A DNA stretch of 64,000 nt. Source: a virus. The notes under the pieces are model-generated. The model was not told the DNA's origin, searched no databases, and saw only the letters and a program-made list of their open reading frames with translations. The translations under genes were made by a program, and so were the position numbers. The DNA lies in the IMG/VR virus record IMGVR_UViG_3300044640_001495, positions 124,001 through 188,000 of that record, one strand, 5' to 3'. Below, in pieces: positions 47,057 to 56,250 of this stretch; the first letter of the stretch is position 1; every line of letters begins with the position of its first letter.

Positions 47057-47064
47057 TATTTATA
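47057..47064 (-). promoter_or_regulatory. Perfect T4-consensus late promoter
   Basis: Reads TATAAATA on the - strand, 25 bases before the start codon at 47031. It would drive the glycosyltransferase operon late in infection, with the tail genes. Confidence 0.7.
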
Positions 47065-47088
47065 TGGCGTCTTATAGAGGATTAAAAT

Positions 47089-48000
47089 TTATGAACCAGA
47101 AATTGCGCTCAAAGAAGACGACGAGGGGCCTACAGTGGTAAATGTCCCACTTGGTTGTAAAAATCCAGAAGGACGAACCTGATCAACTGTTAGAGTAAGC
47201 GTACCGTCAACTAAATCTCCAGGAGGAATTGCCGGTGTTCCGCCTCCTGGCACTGGATCAGTGTATGCATCTAACCACGTTATTCTAAAATTAACAATGT
47301 TTGCTGTTCCTAACAAGTTATTAGAAACATTACAAGACGCTTCTAACCGCCATTTATTATTAGAATATGCCGAGCTACCTGAAATTTCAGCAAAAGTTTG
47401 AAAACTACTAGTTAAAGAAAAGAAATTAATTCCAGAGGGGCCACCTACAAATGCTTGAGCTCCTGCAGAATTCAATAAATTACTCCACGATGTATTTTGT
47501 GCTTCACCGTTGCCGCCAGTTCTAGTACTAGCGAATCGAATTTTTCCGCCGGCATTAAAGAAGAATCTTGCCTGTTCTGCTGTAGAAAATGTAACTGATG
47601 CTGTAGCACTAACTGATTGATACCACGAAGAAGTAAATGATGTGCTGTTGATTGCTTCTGTAACAAATTGTCCTGTACCTAGGTCAAATCTATTTGTAGT
47701 TGCTGTATCTGCAAAGGTATTGTATTGAAAATTAGGTTGGCTGGCACCAAATCTCACCACATCGCCTACAGCCACTGTGGTCAATGCGGCAGCTGATCCT
47801 GTTTGATGTAACAGCGCATTATAGATATCATATCTCAAGGCATCCCATTGAGTCTTTGTTACTGAATTTCCTGCTGCTACTAAAGAACTGAATGTGTTTT
47901 GTCCGTAACCAGAATTACCAGCTCCCGTGGCCATTACATTGAATATTTTTGTTCTGATTGTGTTATAATCAGTTGCAGAAATAAAATCACCGATTGCCAT
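47089..48000 (-). CDS. Virion structural protein, probably tail-fibre or adhesin related
   Basis: 303 residues, Ser/Thr/Asn/Gly-rich and beta-patterned, with almost no Cys or charge clusters. The N-terminal 65 residues (IGDFISATDYNTIRTKI, TKTQWDALRYDIYNALLHQTG) form a helical module often seen at the start of tail-fibre accessory proteins. The C-terminus contains PVPGGGTPAIPPGD and a Ser-rich end. It lies between the fibre genes and the glycosyltransferases. Role inferred from composition and position. Confidence 0.65.
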   Translation of the reverse strand: MAIGDFISATDYNTIRTKIFNVMATGAGNSGYGQNTFSSLVAAGNSVTKTQWDALRYDIYNALLHQTGSAAALTTVAVGDVVRFGASQPNFQYNTFADTATTNRFDLGTGQFVTEAINSTSFTSSWYQSVSATASVTFSTAEQARFFFNAGGKIRFASTRTGGNGEAQNTSWSNLLNSAGAQAFVGGPSGINFFSLTSSFQTFAEISGSSAYSNNKWRLEASCNVSNNLLGTANIVNFRITWLDAYTDPVPGGGTPAIPPGDLVDGTLTLTVDQVRPSGFLQPSGTFTTVGPSSSSLSAISGS

Positions 48001-48009
48001 AAATTTTCC

Positions 48010-49764
48010 TTATAATACCAATGCTTCAACTAGTTTGCGATCTAGGTCTGTGTTTGATTCTAATGCAATAGCAAACACATCGTTGTCCTGCGGTTCGGCT
48101 GCCACGGCATTGCCATTATTTGCAGCTACAAGACGTTGACCTTTTTTCACTGCTCCTGTAACATACACAGGCACACGCCCTTTGAGAGCAATATATGTTC
48201 CGCCTTCAAGATCTTTGTTCATCATAAATCCAGGATTGGCCGATACCACTCCTACAGCTCGGTCGCCATACTGTGCAGCGGTGACTTCTTTGTCTCCGCC
48301 TACTGCTACCACTGTGCCTACTTCATATTCTTTATCTGCTAGATATTTTTCAGCAAGATCTGCATATTGCGCTGCGGTTGCTGTGCCGTCGAAGGTATTG
48401 GCCAATAAATTTCCTGAACCATCTCTAGCTGCAATTGTGTTGGCTGTTTTTGTAGTCTTAGCAGACCTGTAATCGGGATCTGTGTCTACTGCTGCATCAT
48501 TTATCCTAGTTCTATCTGATTTATCTACAACCCCAATAAATCTAGTAGCAGTAATATTACCACTGCCATCTCTCAAAGCCACAGAAGTTGCCACTGCGCC
48601 AAGTTCTCCAACTAGACTGTTCAAAGTCAAAGCGTTGGTGGCTGTACCTGTGACTGAACCTATCACGTTGCCTGTGAGTGTTCCCGAGAAGCTGCCTGAG
48701 AATATTTTTGTAACCGCGGTATAGGCCACAGAATTGTCGTCAGCAAGTATATTACCTTTGTGTACACCTGTGGTATTTCCGGTTACATTACCAGTTAACG
48801 CACCTGTAAATGTGGTTGAATGCACGTTGGCCCATTTGGAAACAGCAGAACCAAGAGTAAAGAAATTGTCTGTACCTGGAATCATGCCGGTTGCGGTTAT
48901 AATGCCAACATTGCGAAGATCACTATCCGATACTCTTATTCTCAAGGTTATAGTGTTGCCTAATCTGTTTTCAATAATAGGTTCATCGCCGTTTTCAACA
49001 CGGATTCTTAAATCATTTTGATCGCCTACTGTAAGACCGGCATCGGCGAAAGCAATTGCATTGGTAAAGGATACCTCACCCAGTCTAACATATTCACTAG
49101 CAGGAAAGCCGCCTAATCTCAACGCATTACTTGCTGATCCCCAGAAATAATGATCTGTGGTTGTTACTCCGGTAGTTCCGTTAGTGTTAACTAAGTTGAC
49201 ACCTTTTTTGATCACCGAAAATCCTGTTATAGGATTTAAAACGCTGTTTAAGGTAAATGCATCTTTGCTGACGATTGATATTACATCACCGCCAGATTGA
49301 AATTTTACTATGGTATGATTGTTGTTGAGAGTGTCTTTGACTACCTGTGCTTGTACTGCTGATGCACCTAGATCTGGCAAGGTTTCAGGGCCAATTAATA
49401 CAAATTCAGTGCCAGTATAGGCATACAGTTGTTCGGCTCCGGTATCAAACCAAAAATCTCCGGCCTGCAATCCGCTAGGAGGAGTAGGTCCTATCTCTGC
49501 GCCGCTGGCTGTTCTAAATTTTGTGCCGTCGTAAAATCGTAGTTTTTTTAGGCCACTGTCATACCAAATTTGACCAGTTACTCTTTTTGGAGGGGCTGAT
49601 GTATTGGCAAAGTTTTCCAGCAAATGTAGGAAATTCTCGTTCTGTACTTCGCCGTAGCCAGCGTAATTTTTACCTACAAAACGCAAATCAGTGGTGGTAT
49701 CAATGGTACCGTCGTCGACAGAGACTAAGAACGTTCCATTAAATTTGTCTACTTGATATGCCAT
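48010..49764 (-). CDS. Tail-fibre-like protein 1 (paralogous family)
   Basis: 584 residues. The first 195 are shared with the next three genes (MAYxIxxF, KNYxGYGExxNENFLxLLENFA, GQIWYD, LYxYxGTxFxLIGP, SKDAFT, GFSVIKxG). The middle is a fibre-like beta region with TG/TN repeats (GALTGNVTGNTTGVH). The end (about 465-584; AAQYADLAEKYLADKEYEVGTVV) is a C-terminal domain shared with paralogue 2 and resembling self-assembly or chaperone-type fibre ends. Expected in the distal tail and receptor binding. Confidence 0.8.
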   Translation of the reverse strand: MAYQVDKFNGTFLVSVDDGTIDTTTDLRFVGKNYAGYGEVQNENFLHLLENFANTSAPPKRVTGQIWYDSGLKKLRFYDGTKFRTASGAEIGPTPPSGLQAGDFWFDTGAEQLYAYTGTEFVLIGPETLPDLGASAVQAQVVKDTLNNNHTIVKFQSGGDVISIVSKDAFTLNSVLNPITGFSVIKKGVNLVNTNGTTGVTTTDHYFWGSASNALRLGGFPASEYVRLGEVSFTNAIAFADAGLTVGDQNDLRIRVENGDEPIIENRLGNTITLRIRVSDSDLRNVGIITATGMIPGTDNFFTLGSAVSKWANVHSTTFTGALTGNVTGNTTGVHKGNILADDNSVAYTAVTKIFSGSFSGTLTGNVIGSVTGTATNALTLNSLVGELGAVATSVALRDGSGNITATRFIGVVDKSDRTRINDAAVDTDPDYRSAKTTKTANTIAARDGSGNLLANTFDGTATAAQYADLAEKYLADKEYEVGTVVAVGGDKEVTAAQYGDRAVGVVSANPGFMMNKDLEGGTYIALKGRVPVYVTGAVKKGQRLVAANNGNAVAAEPQDNDVFAIALESNTDLDRKLVEALVL

Positions 49765-49786
49765 TGATCAACTCCGTTGTAACTAT

Positions 49787-49794
49787 TATTTATC
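49787..49794 (-). promoter_or_regulatory. Late promoter octamer
   Basis: Reads GATAAATA on the - strand, 22 bases before the start codon at 49764, with CGGAGTT as ribosome-binding site. Confidence 0.6.
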
Positions 49795-49808
49795 GTAAAT
49801 ACACCCAT

Positions 49809-51626
49809 TTAAACTCTGCCCACTGCTACTTCTATAACACCACTTACACCATCAAAATCAACTAGAGCTTTACCTATAATTGTACCTATTTGAGGATTAA
49901 TTGCTTTTCTAGCATATCCTTCGCCTGCACTCATTAGCATATCACCTTTAGATATTTTACCGCGGACCTTACAAGGGGCTCTACCCTGTAATGCAATGGC
50001 AACTACATAGTTACCACTACATTCGCTGTTCATTAGGTATGCAGGATCTGTTGAGACAATACCCGCTAGTCTATTTGTGCCGTCTTCTGCTAGAGTTACT
50101 TCAAACTCACCACCAAATTCAAGTACTGTACCTGGCTCATAATCTTGATCTGCTACATATTTTTCAGCAAGATCTGCGTATTGTGCAGCAGTGGCTGTAC
50201 CTACAAAAAAGTTGGCATGCACGTTGTTCCATTTTGCAGTGGATATTCCTAGATCGGTAGTAGCAGTATTTACTGGGATCATAGCTGGAGCATTGAGTCC
50301 CCCTAACGCCAATGCGGTAGCTGCATTTACCATAGAGATTGCAGCCGTACTTGACGGTTGCGTTGGATCAAGAATTGTGAAATGTATTCCAGAATTACGT
50401 GAATGTAATGTTGGTATTGTGGATGCGTCTAAATATATTCTCAAAGGCGCCACACTGGTGCTAGGTCCTCCGAGTGTAATGCCGGTTGCGCCAGCGACAT
50501 CTAGAGAAGATAGAGTTCCTACATTAGTAAGGTCGGAATCTACTATGTTGGTTGCCAATTGAGTGCCAGTCAATGTGTTGCCGTCTGCAGGTACTGTGAT
50601 ATTTGCACTACCGTCAAACAGTACTGTGTTGATTGTTCTTGCTGTTTGTAATTTTGTAGCTGTGAATGCATTACCGGATAAAGTGGCCCCTATAAATTCG
50701 TTGGCTGATACTATGTTAAAAGTACTAGTTCCACTGGCAGTGGTCACGTTACCTGAGACATTGCCAAGTAGATTAGCAGTGATTGTTCCTGCTGAAAAAT
50801 CTCCGGCACTATCTCTAGCCACAATTTTACCTATGACATTACTGGGGCTAGCATCCACACTCCAAGTAGTGGCTGTTGATCCATTAAAATTTGCACCTGT
50901 AAGATACGTGCCTCTTGATAATGTGTTTGTGGTGTTGGATGTTATGGTTATGTCTGTTTGGCCATCGAAATACACCCCGTTAATGAGTCTACCAGGATTC
51001 AATTTACTGGCAGATTCTGCATTTCCCACCAGTGAGCCTATTACTGGCCTAGCTGTTGAGATATTGGTTCCTGCCTGCAGGATTGAAAATCCAGGTATAG
51101 CGTTGGCATCATCAATGGTAAAGGCATCATCGACACATACCGCCAACACTGTGCCATCTACTACCACCTTGATAGCTGCATGTTCAGTGCCATTGCTATC
51201 CATAATTTTTTCAGCTAGAACTTTGGTTGTATCAAAACCTTCAATAGCTTCAGGTCCTATCAATTTCCAAAATCCAGAATCATATACAAAAAGTTGATCT
51301 GTGATATCTTTGTACCAAATGCCGCCGTCGAATCCTTCTGGTTCAGTGTCACTAATAACAGCAGATCCCACAGGAGTCCAGGCTGTACCATTATAAACAT
51401 TCAGTGCGCCAACATCGGTGTTATACCATGTTTGTCCTGTGATTGGTCTAGACGGTGGATTTTCATTGGCAAAATTTTCAAGCAAAAACAAAAAATTTTC
51501 ATTTTGTGTTTCACCATAGCCAGTGTAGTTTCTGCCAAGCAATCCTAGACTGGTTGAGGTATCTAGTGTGCCATCTTCTAGCACTACTAATTGCTGACCG
51601 CTAAATCTGTTTATGATATATGCCAT
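49809..51626 (-). CDS. Tail-fibre-like protein 2 (paralogous family)
   Basis: 605 residues. It has the shared N-terminal module (about 1-200; GRNYTGYGETQNENFLFLLENFA, GQTWYN, KLIGPEAIEG) and the C-terminal AAQYADLAEKYVADQDYEPGTVLEFGG domain also found in paralogue 1. The central part differs, with SLVGNAESASKLNPGR and many Thr/Ala/Asn repeats. Homologous ends and divergent centre suggest recombination or duplication of fibre modules. Preceded by CGGAGCG. Confidence 0.8.
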   Translation of the reverse strand: MAYIINRFSGQQLVVLEDGTLDTSTSLGLLGRNYTGYGETQNENFLFLLENFANENPPSRPITGQTWYNTDVGALNVYNGTAWTPVGSAVISDTEPEGFDGGIWYKDITDQLFVYDSGFWKLIGPEAIEGFDTTKVLAEKIMDSNGTEHAAIKVVVDGTVLAVCVDDAFTIDDANAIPGFSILQAGTNISTARPVIGSLVGNAESASKLNPGRLINGVYFDGQTDITITSNTTNTLSRGTYLTGANFNGSTATTWSVDASPSNVIGKIVARDSAGDFSAGTITANLLGNVSGNVTTASGTSTFNIVSANEFIGATLSGNAFTATKLQTARTINTVLFDGSANITVPADGNTLTGTQLATNIVDSDLTNVGTLSSLDVAGATGITLGGPSTSVAPLRIYLDASTIPTLHSRNSGIHFTILDPTQPSSTAAISMVNAATALALGGLNAPAMIPVNTATTDLGISTAKWNNVHANFFVGTATAAQYADLAEKYVADQDYEPGTVLEFGGEFEVTLAEDGTNRLAGIVSTDPAYLMNSECSGNYVVAIALQGRAPCKVRGKISKGDMLMSAGEGYARKAINPQIGTIIGKALVDFDGVSGVIEVAVGRV

Positions 51627-51642
51627 TTATCGCTCCGTTACA

Positions 51643-51649
51643 TATTTAA
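51643..51649 (-). promoter_or_regulatory. Weak late-promoter-like box
   Basis: Reads TTAAATA on the - strand, 16 bases before the start codon at 51626. Only the AAATA core matches the octamer. Confidence 0.3.
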
Positions 51650-51652
51650 CCA

Positions 51653-53491
51653 TTAAGATACAAATACCCATGCTCCAGAAATAATCTGGAATGTTTTAAC
51701 TATCCTTGAAACCACCAAGCCAGGCGCTGCCACTGTAGCAGTGGTAAAACTAACGTTGTTTATACCAAACGCTGTGCCTGTTGGAGTCACAAATTCAGTT
51801 GAAGAAGTTGATAACAATGGATTAATATCAAGATTGGTAGTACTGTTGATCAACAGTGAACACAGCACTCTAGCAATGGTGCCATTGTTGTATTCTGCTA
51901 CCGGTGATATTTGTTCTAATAGTGTGGCAATACCTGCATTAGAAATACCGTCGGATATGTCTAGGCTGAGCACAATACTTCTAGCTTTGATGGTATTATC
52001 AACATAATTTTTTGTGGCAGCATCTTGTGCAGAAGTTGGGTCTGCTACTGATTTGATCTTTTTGCTGCCTAGGTTAAGGCCACCTGTGCCGTCAATAAGC
52101 AATGACAGATCAGTGTTTGATGTTGTTACTTGTATAGCTGCATCATTGAGATATAGACTATCCACAGATAATTGTGTTTGTACACCGAAGCTGGTTACAC
52201 CTGGAATGCTGGTAATTCCAGGACCCAGTGATGTACCCGACAACACAGTCACTCCGTCAATTTTAAATTCTTTGCCTGTGGCTAAATTTATGTGTTCTGA
52301 ACTAGTCCATGCAGCACTGGCCAATGCAGGTAGAGCATCATTGTAGCCTTCGGCAGTTGCAGTACCGCTGGTAGCCTGTGCTGCTTGACCTACATCATGC
52401 CATAAAAATACATGGCTAGCAGCTCCTTGTAGTACCACTCCGCCGCTAGCCGCATTTGCATCTGTGGGCACAATACCGGTTTGTTTGGCCAACACTATGT
52501 TTTTGTCTTCAATAGTCACAGTACTGGTATTCACTGTGACTACATCTCCATTCACAGTTAGGTCTCCCTGCACTGTGAGACTTCCACCTATTTGTACTTC
52601 ACTAGTAGGAAAGCCATCATATAAACTAATTCGACGAGCATCAGCTTCTATGGTGACTGCTGATTCTGCGATAACATCTCGTCTAACGTTGAAAGTCATC
52701 TGCTTGTTTGAAGCAATGTTGGCAATGATTAAATTACCGTCTTGAACTTGAAATTGTCCTTGGTTGGCATCTCCAATAATCAAACCTAAATTTGATGAAA
52801 TAATAATCTGTCCGTTAACAATATTACTTGTATCGTTTCTAACATATAGGCTTGCAGGTTGTCCTCCAAGTTTTTCACTGTTTGTCACAGTGACGTTGAA
52901 TTTAAGATTAGTCAATGTTCCTGCGCTGAATCCAGGTATGATGCTGCCACTGAATCCATCAATGGGAAGTTTGGGAGTGAATGCGTCTTTGGAAAAAATA
53001 CCCAGCAATATACCGTTGGCATAGAGATATACCACCACTCGATTTTGATTTAGTGAGTCTAGAATATTCACTACCTTTAAACCACTAATACCTTGAGTTA
53101 CAGAATAATCTGGCCCTAATAATATTGTGTTTGTGCCGTCAAAGAAATACAACTGCTTAGCCACATCATTGAACCATAGATCTCCCACACCCAGATTCAA
53201 GGGTTGTTGACTGGATATTGTAGCAGAGCTTACTGGTACAAAGCCGGTTCCGCTGTAGACTTTTAATTTTAATTCACTTACATCGAACCAAATCTGTCCT
53301 CTAATAGGACTTGTAGGTTGGCTAGAGCTGGAAAAATTTTCCAACAGTTTGACAAAATTTTCATTAATTGATTCACCAAAGCCACTGTAGTTTTTTCCTA
53401 CCAGTGTAAGATCTGTTGATAACTCATCTATCTGACCATCTGCCACTGTGGCTAAAATTGTTCCGTCAGTTTTGTTAATTGTATATGCCAT
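51653..53491 (-). CDS. Tail-fibre-like protein 3 (paralogous family)
   Basis: 612 residues. Shared N-terminal module (KNYSGFGESINENFVKLLENFS, GQIWFD, LYFFDGTNTILLGP). The middle has long beta stretches with SLTVQGDLTVNGDVVTVNTSTVTIEDKNI in the order often seen in phage fibre shafts (about 310-340). QDAATKNYVDN (about 490-500) is a trimeric fibre coiled-coil motif. The C-terminal 100 residues differ from the other paralogues and would form the tip. Confidence 0.8.
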   Translation of the reverse strand: MAYTINKTDGTILATVADGQIDELSTDLTLVGKNYSGFGESINENFVKLLENFSSSSQPTSPIRGQIWFDVSELKLKVYSGTGFVPVSSATISSQQPLNLGVGDLWFNDVAKQLYFFDGTNTILLGPDYSVTQGISGLKVVNILDSLNQNRVVVYLYANGILLGIFSKDAFTPKLPIDGFSGSIIPGFSAGTLTNLKFNVTVTNSEKLGGQPASLYVRNDTSNIVNGQIIISSNLGLIIGDANQGQFQVQDGNLIIANIASNKQMTFNVRRDVIAESAVTIEADARRISLYDGFPTSEVQIGGSLTVQGDLTVNGDVVTVNTSTVTIEDKNIVLAKQTGIVPTDANAASGGVVLQGAASHVFLWHDVGQAAQATSGTATAEGYNDALPALASAAWTSSEHINLATGKEFKIDGVTVLSGTSLGPGITSIPGVTSFGVQTQLSVDSLYLNDAAIQVTTSNTDLSLLIDGTGGLNLGSKKIKSVADPTSAQDAATKNYVDNTIKARSIVLSLDISDGISNAGIATLLEQISPVAEYNNGTIARVLCSLLINSTTNLDINPLLSTSSTEFVTPTGTAFGINNVSFTTATVAAPGLVVSRIVKTFQIISGAWVFVS

Positions 53492-53502
53492 TTGTTTTTA
53501 CC

Positions 53503-55575
53503 TTAGAATGCTGGCGGACCAGAATGAATAATATAATTCAATGTCAAAAACGGATTTATAACTGAAAATTCTTGCCCCAGTGTTCCGGATGTTTTAATGC
53601 CTCCCGAACTGGGGATATATTGACTTTGTCCCACAGTGGTTGGACCTTTTTCTGAGAAAGATCCCACATCACTAGGTATGGCACTATCTACTCTAGTTGC
53701 AAAGTATTGTTGTCCAGTTGATCCTTTCATGTTGTGTTCATGATCTGGTAAATTCAATACAGTAAGCGTGTTGGCACTTTGTCCACCGCTGTCACCGAGA
53801 TTGTCGGGAGCGGTGCCGGATACTCTATCTACATTTCCGCCACCTGCATCAATAAAGCCACCTGTGCTATTAGGCACAGTAAAAGCATTATCCATATTGT
53901 CTTTGCCAAGAGGAAATCTACCTCTGAGATCCGGTACCTTAAACGTATTGATACCGTTAAGAGCTGCCGCTCCATTGTAGGTTGTGCCAATAACATCATA
54001 TAAATCAGAATATTTTGTCTGTTCAAGTTCGCTGCCGTCGCATAAGATATAACCATATGGAGCTTCTGCCCCGGCATACGGCAATATAGCTCCAATCGGC
54101 ACAGCTAAATCAGCAACAAAGGTGTTTCGTGTTTCTTTGATCAGACCAATACTAGGTCGAAAAACCAATACAGTATCTTGCGGGGTCGATATTAAAGGAA
54201 AAGGTTCGTCTTTGCTACTGATTAATGCAGAGGTCAAGGTAGTAGTAAATGTTTTAGTATTTCCGCCCACCTGTCCATCGAATATAAAAGATGGAGCTGT
54301 TACGTCTCCTTCCATTTTAAATGTTGATGTAAATTTTAAGTTTGTTGCCGTAGATGCATTGCCGACAATGTTTCCGGTCAAAACTCCTTCAATAGTTTCA
54401 GCTATTAAATTTTTAGTTCTAACATTTTTCCAACGTTTCAACACCGTACCACTGTCATAAAAATCTGTAGCAGACGGCTGTATATTATCAAATTCGCTGA
54501 CTCCGGTAACTTTGAGCCCATCTCCAATAATTAGATTCTTTGTAATAGCTGCGCCGCCGGCAGTTCTAAATGTACCGTTATTGAAATTAGAACTTGCTGT
54601 GGTGCCTGTTAGAATTAGTGAACCATTGGTTTTAATATTGCCATCAACATGTAGGGCCTCATCTGGCGATAACACATTGATACCCACGGTGTTGCCAATT
54701 ACTCGTAGTACTGTGGATGGAATACCATCATTATTAATTTGCAAATCGATACTGCCGCCGGGAGTTGAATCATAAATCCTAGAAGCTACATCTGAAGTGG
54801 TAAGACTAAATGTACCATTGACTCCGATAGTAACACCTTGATTATTTCTAACATTGATGCCAAATTCGGTGGTATTGACAATATCAGAGCGCAAGAATTT
54901 GGCTGCAGGAATTTCAACATCTGAAACAATCAGTGACTCGGCAGATGTTGCAGCTCCATATATTTTGGTATCAAATCCGCCAAGACCAATATTGTTTTCT
55001 GTAATGTTTAGTCCAGACTTGATGGTAATAAATCCTGAAAGAGATAATTTTGGAGTAAAACTATCCTTGCTGAATATAATTACTGGAATATCTTCAATGT
55101 AAAATATCAATATCACTCTAGATACGTTATCTGAATCTGTAATAGATTCCACTATAGGACCGCTTCGTAGTCCTGTTGAAAAGTTAGGTCCTACTAGAAT
55201 CCAGCGTGTGCCACTGTAGACATATAGCTGTTGATTGGTGGTGTCTACCCATAGTTCTCCAACTTTTGACTGTTCAGTAGAAGGTTCAACTCCACCTTTC
55301 TGGATGTTGCTGGCTGCCTTCCAGGCTGTACTGTCCCACAACTGAAGTACACCGTCAGTTGTGTTATACCACAGTTGACCTTCAACAGGATTTACTGGTT
55401 GTGTTTCTTTGGCAAAATTTTCTAACAGTGCTAAAAAATTTTCAGCTATTGTCTGACCGTATCCTGTTACGTTTCTACCAGGGAATGTTAAACTGGTGTC
55501 TGTGCTGGAAGTATTGTCGTATACCGTGATTGGTAACTTGTTGTCTTTGTCTGTAAAATTAACAATATATGGCAT
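53503..55575 (-). CDS. Tail-fibre-like protein 4 with phage tail-collar domain
   Basis: 690 residues. The shared N-terminal module is present (GRNVTGYGQTIAENFLALLENFA, GQLWYN, RWILVGPNF). The C-terminal part holds a phage tail-collar domain: GAILPYAGAEAPYGYILCDG (about 498-517), YSDLYDVIGTTYNG and FKVPDLRGRFPLGKD (about 549-563), followed by a long loop with PDHEHNMKG. This domain occurs in short tail fibres such as T4 gp12. The collar type differs from the ends of paralogues 1 and 2. Confidence 0.88.
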   Translation of the reverse strand: MPYIVNFTDKDNKLPITVYDNTSSTDTSLTFPGRNVTGYGQTIAENFLALLENFAKETQPVNPVEGQLWYNTTDGVLQLWDSTAWKAASNIQKGGVEPSTEQSKVGELWVDTTNQQLYVYSGTRWILVGPNFSTGLRSGPIVESITDSDNVSRVILIFYIEDIPVIIFSKDSFTPKLSLSGFITIKSGLNITENNIGLGGFDTKIYGAATSAESLIVSDVEIPAAKFLRSDIVNTTEFGINVRNNQGVTIGVNGTFSLTTSDVASRIYDSTPGGSIDLQINNDGIPSTVLRVIGNTVGINVLSPDEALHVDGNIKTNGSLILTGTTASSNFNNGTFRTAGGAAITKNLIIGDGLKVTGVSEFDNIQPSATDFYDSGTVLKRWKNVRTKNLIAETIEGVLTGNIVGNASTATNLKFTSTFKMEGDVTAPSFIFDGQVGGNTKTFTTTLTSALISSKDEPFPLISTPQDTVLVFRPSIGLIKETRNTFVADLAVPIGAILPYAGAEAPYGYILCDGSELEQTKYSDLYDVIGTTYNGAAALNGINTFKVPDLRGRFPLGKDNMDNAFTVPNSTGGFIDAGGGNVDRVSGTAPDNLGDSGGQSANTLTVLNLPDHEHNMKGSTGQQYFATRVDSAIPSDVGSFSEKGPTTVGQSQYIPSSGGIKTSGTLGQEFSVINPFLTLNYIIHSGPPAF

Positions 55576-55577
55576 TT

Positions 55578-56237
55578 TTAGACCTCAGTGAAACTGGTTA
55601 AACTTTGAATACGTATCGTGTAGTCAATTTGTAACAGTCTATTTAATGACTTTTGCACAGGATGGAATATCACATGCGTTAACAGCTTTCCGGTTCCCAA
55701 TGGGTCAAAGGATACTAATCCTAATTCATCAAACACAAAATTGCCACTCATATCCACACTGTTGTCAAATGCTTCCTGACCGTCTGGCTCACCGTAGTCT
55801 AATATGCAACTGATGATGATATCACTATAGGTAGCTCCGCTGACATGGCGAATCTGCATTTTATTTCTTATAGGATCTACGTTTTCTATAGCAGTTTGAT
55901 CTATGACTTTTTGGAATGTTTGATTATATAGGCTGGTGTTTATGCCCACTGTATTGGGTGTTAGATACGTGATAAGACCTGTGGGATCAACGTTTGTGCC
56001 ACCATTGCCAAACACCATTTGATATAGCGTGCCTTGGCCTTGATTGCTAAGACTGTTTACCATGGCCACACTCATATTTTCATAATGAATTGCGTTTCTT
56101 TTGTCGATTAAAACTTCACCGCTGGTTGGATCAAATATCTTTATATGACCTTCAAAATGAAATCCACCGGTTTCATTAGGCAGTTTTTCAGGTTTTTCGC
56201 TATTGTTTGGCATGATGTTTTCTTGTTGGTTATTCAT
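55578..56237 (-). CDS. Virion structural protein
   Basis: 219 residues, or 211 if the start is the second Met (MPNNSEK), which has an AAGAAAA stretch upstream. FHFEGHIKIFDPTSGEVLIDKRNAIHYENM (about 27-56) looks like a baseplate or fibre-connector strand region. It is preceded by a late box five bases from the first ATG and followed two bases later by fibre gene 4. Structural role inferred. Confidence 0.65.
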   Translation of the reverse strand: MNNQQENIMPNNSEKPEKLPNETGGFHFEGHIKIFDPTSGEVLIDKRNAIHYENMSVAMVNSLSNQGQGTLYQMVFGNGGTNVDPTGLITYLTPNTVGINTSLYNQTFQKVIDQTAIENVDPIRNKMQIRHVSGATYSDIIISCILDYGEPDGQEAFDNSVDMSGNFVFDELGLVSFDPLGTGKLLTHVIFHPVQKSLNRLLQIDYTIRIQSLTSFTEV

Positions 56238-56242
56238 AGTAG

Positions 56243-56250
56243 TATTTATT
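56243..56250 (-). promoter_or_regulatory. Late-promoter-like octamer near an ATG
   Basis: Reads AATAAATA on the - strand, then CTACT and the ATG at 56237. It overlaps the stop codon of the giant gene upstream. Confidence 0.45.

Noticed and set aside
50563-51297. Long open frame of 244 codons on the + strand
   Set aside because: It lies wholly antisense to tail-fibre gene 2, has no ribosome-binding site and a low-complexity Val/Ala/Pro composition that follows from the fibre codons on the other strand. The + strand frames opposite the other fibre genes were rejected for the same reason.
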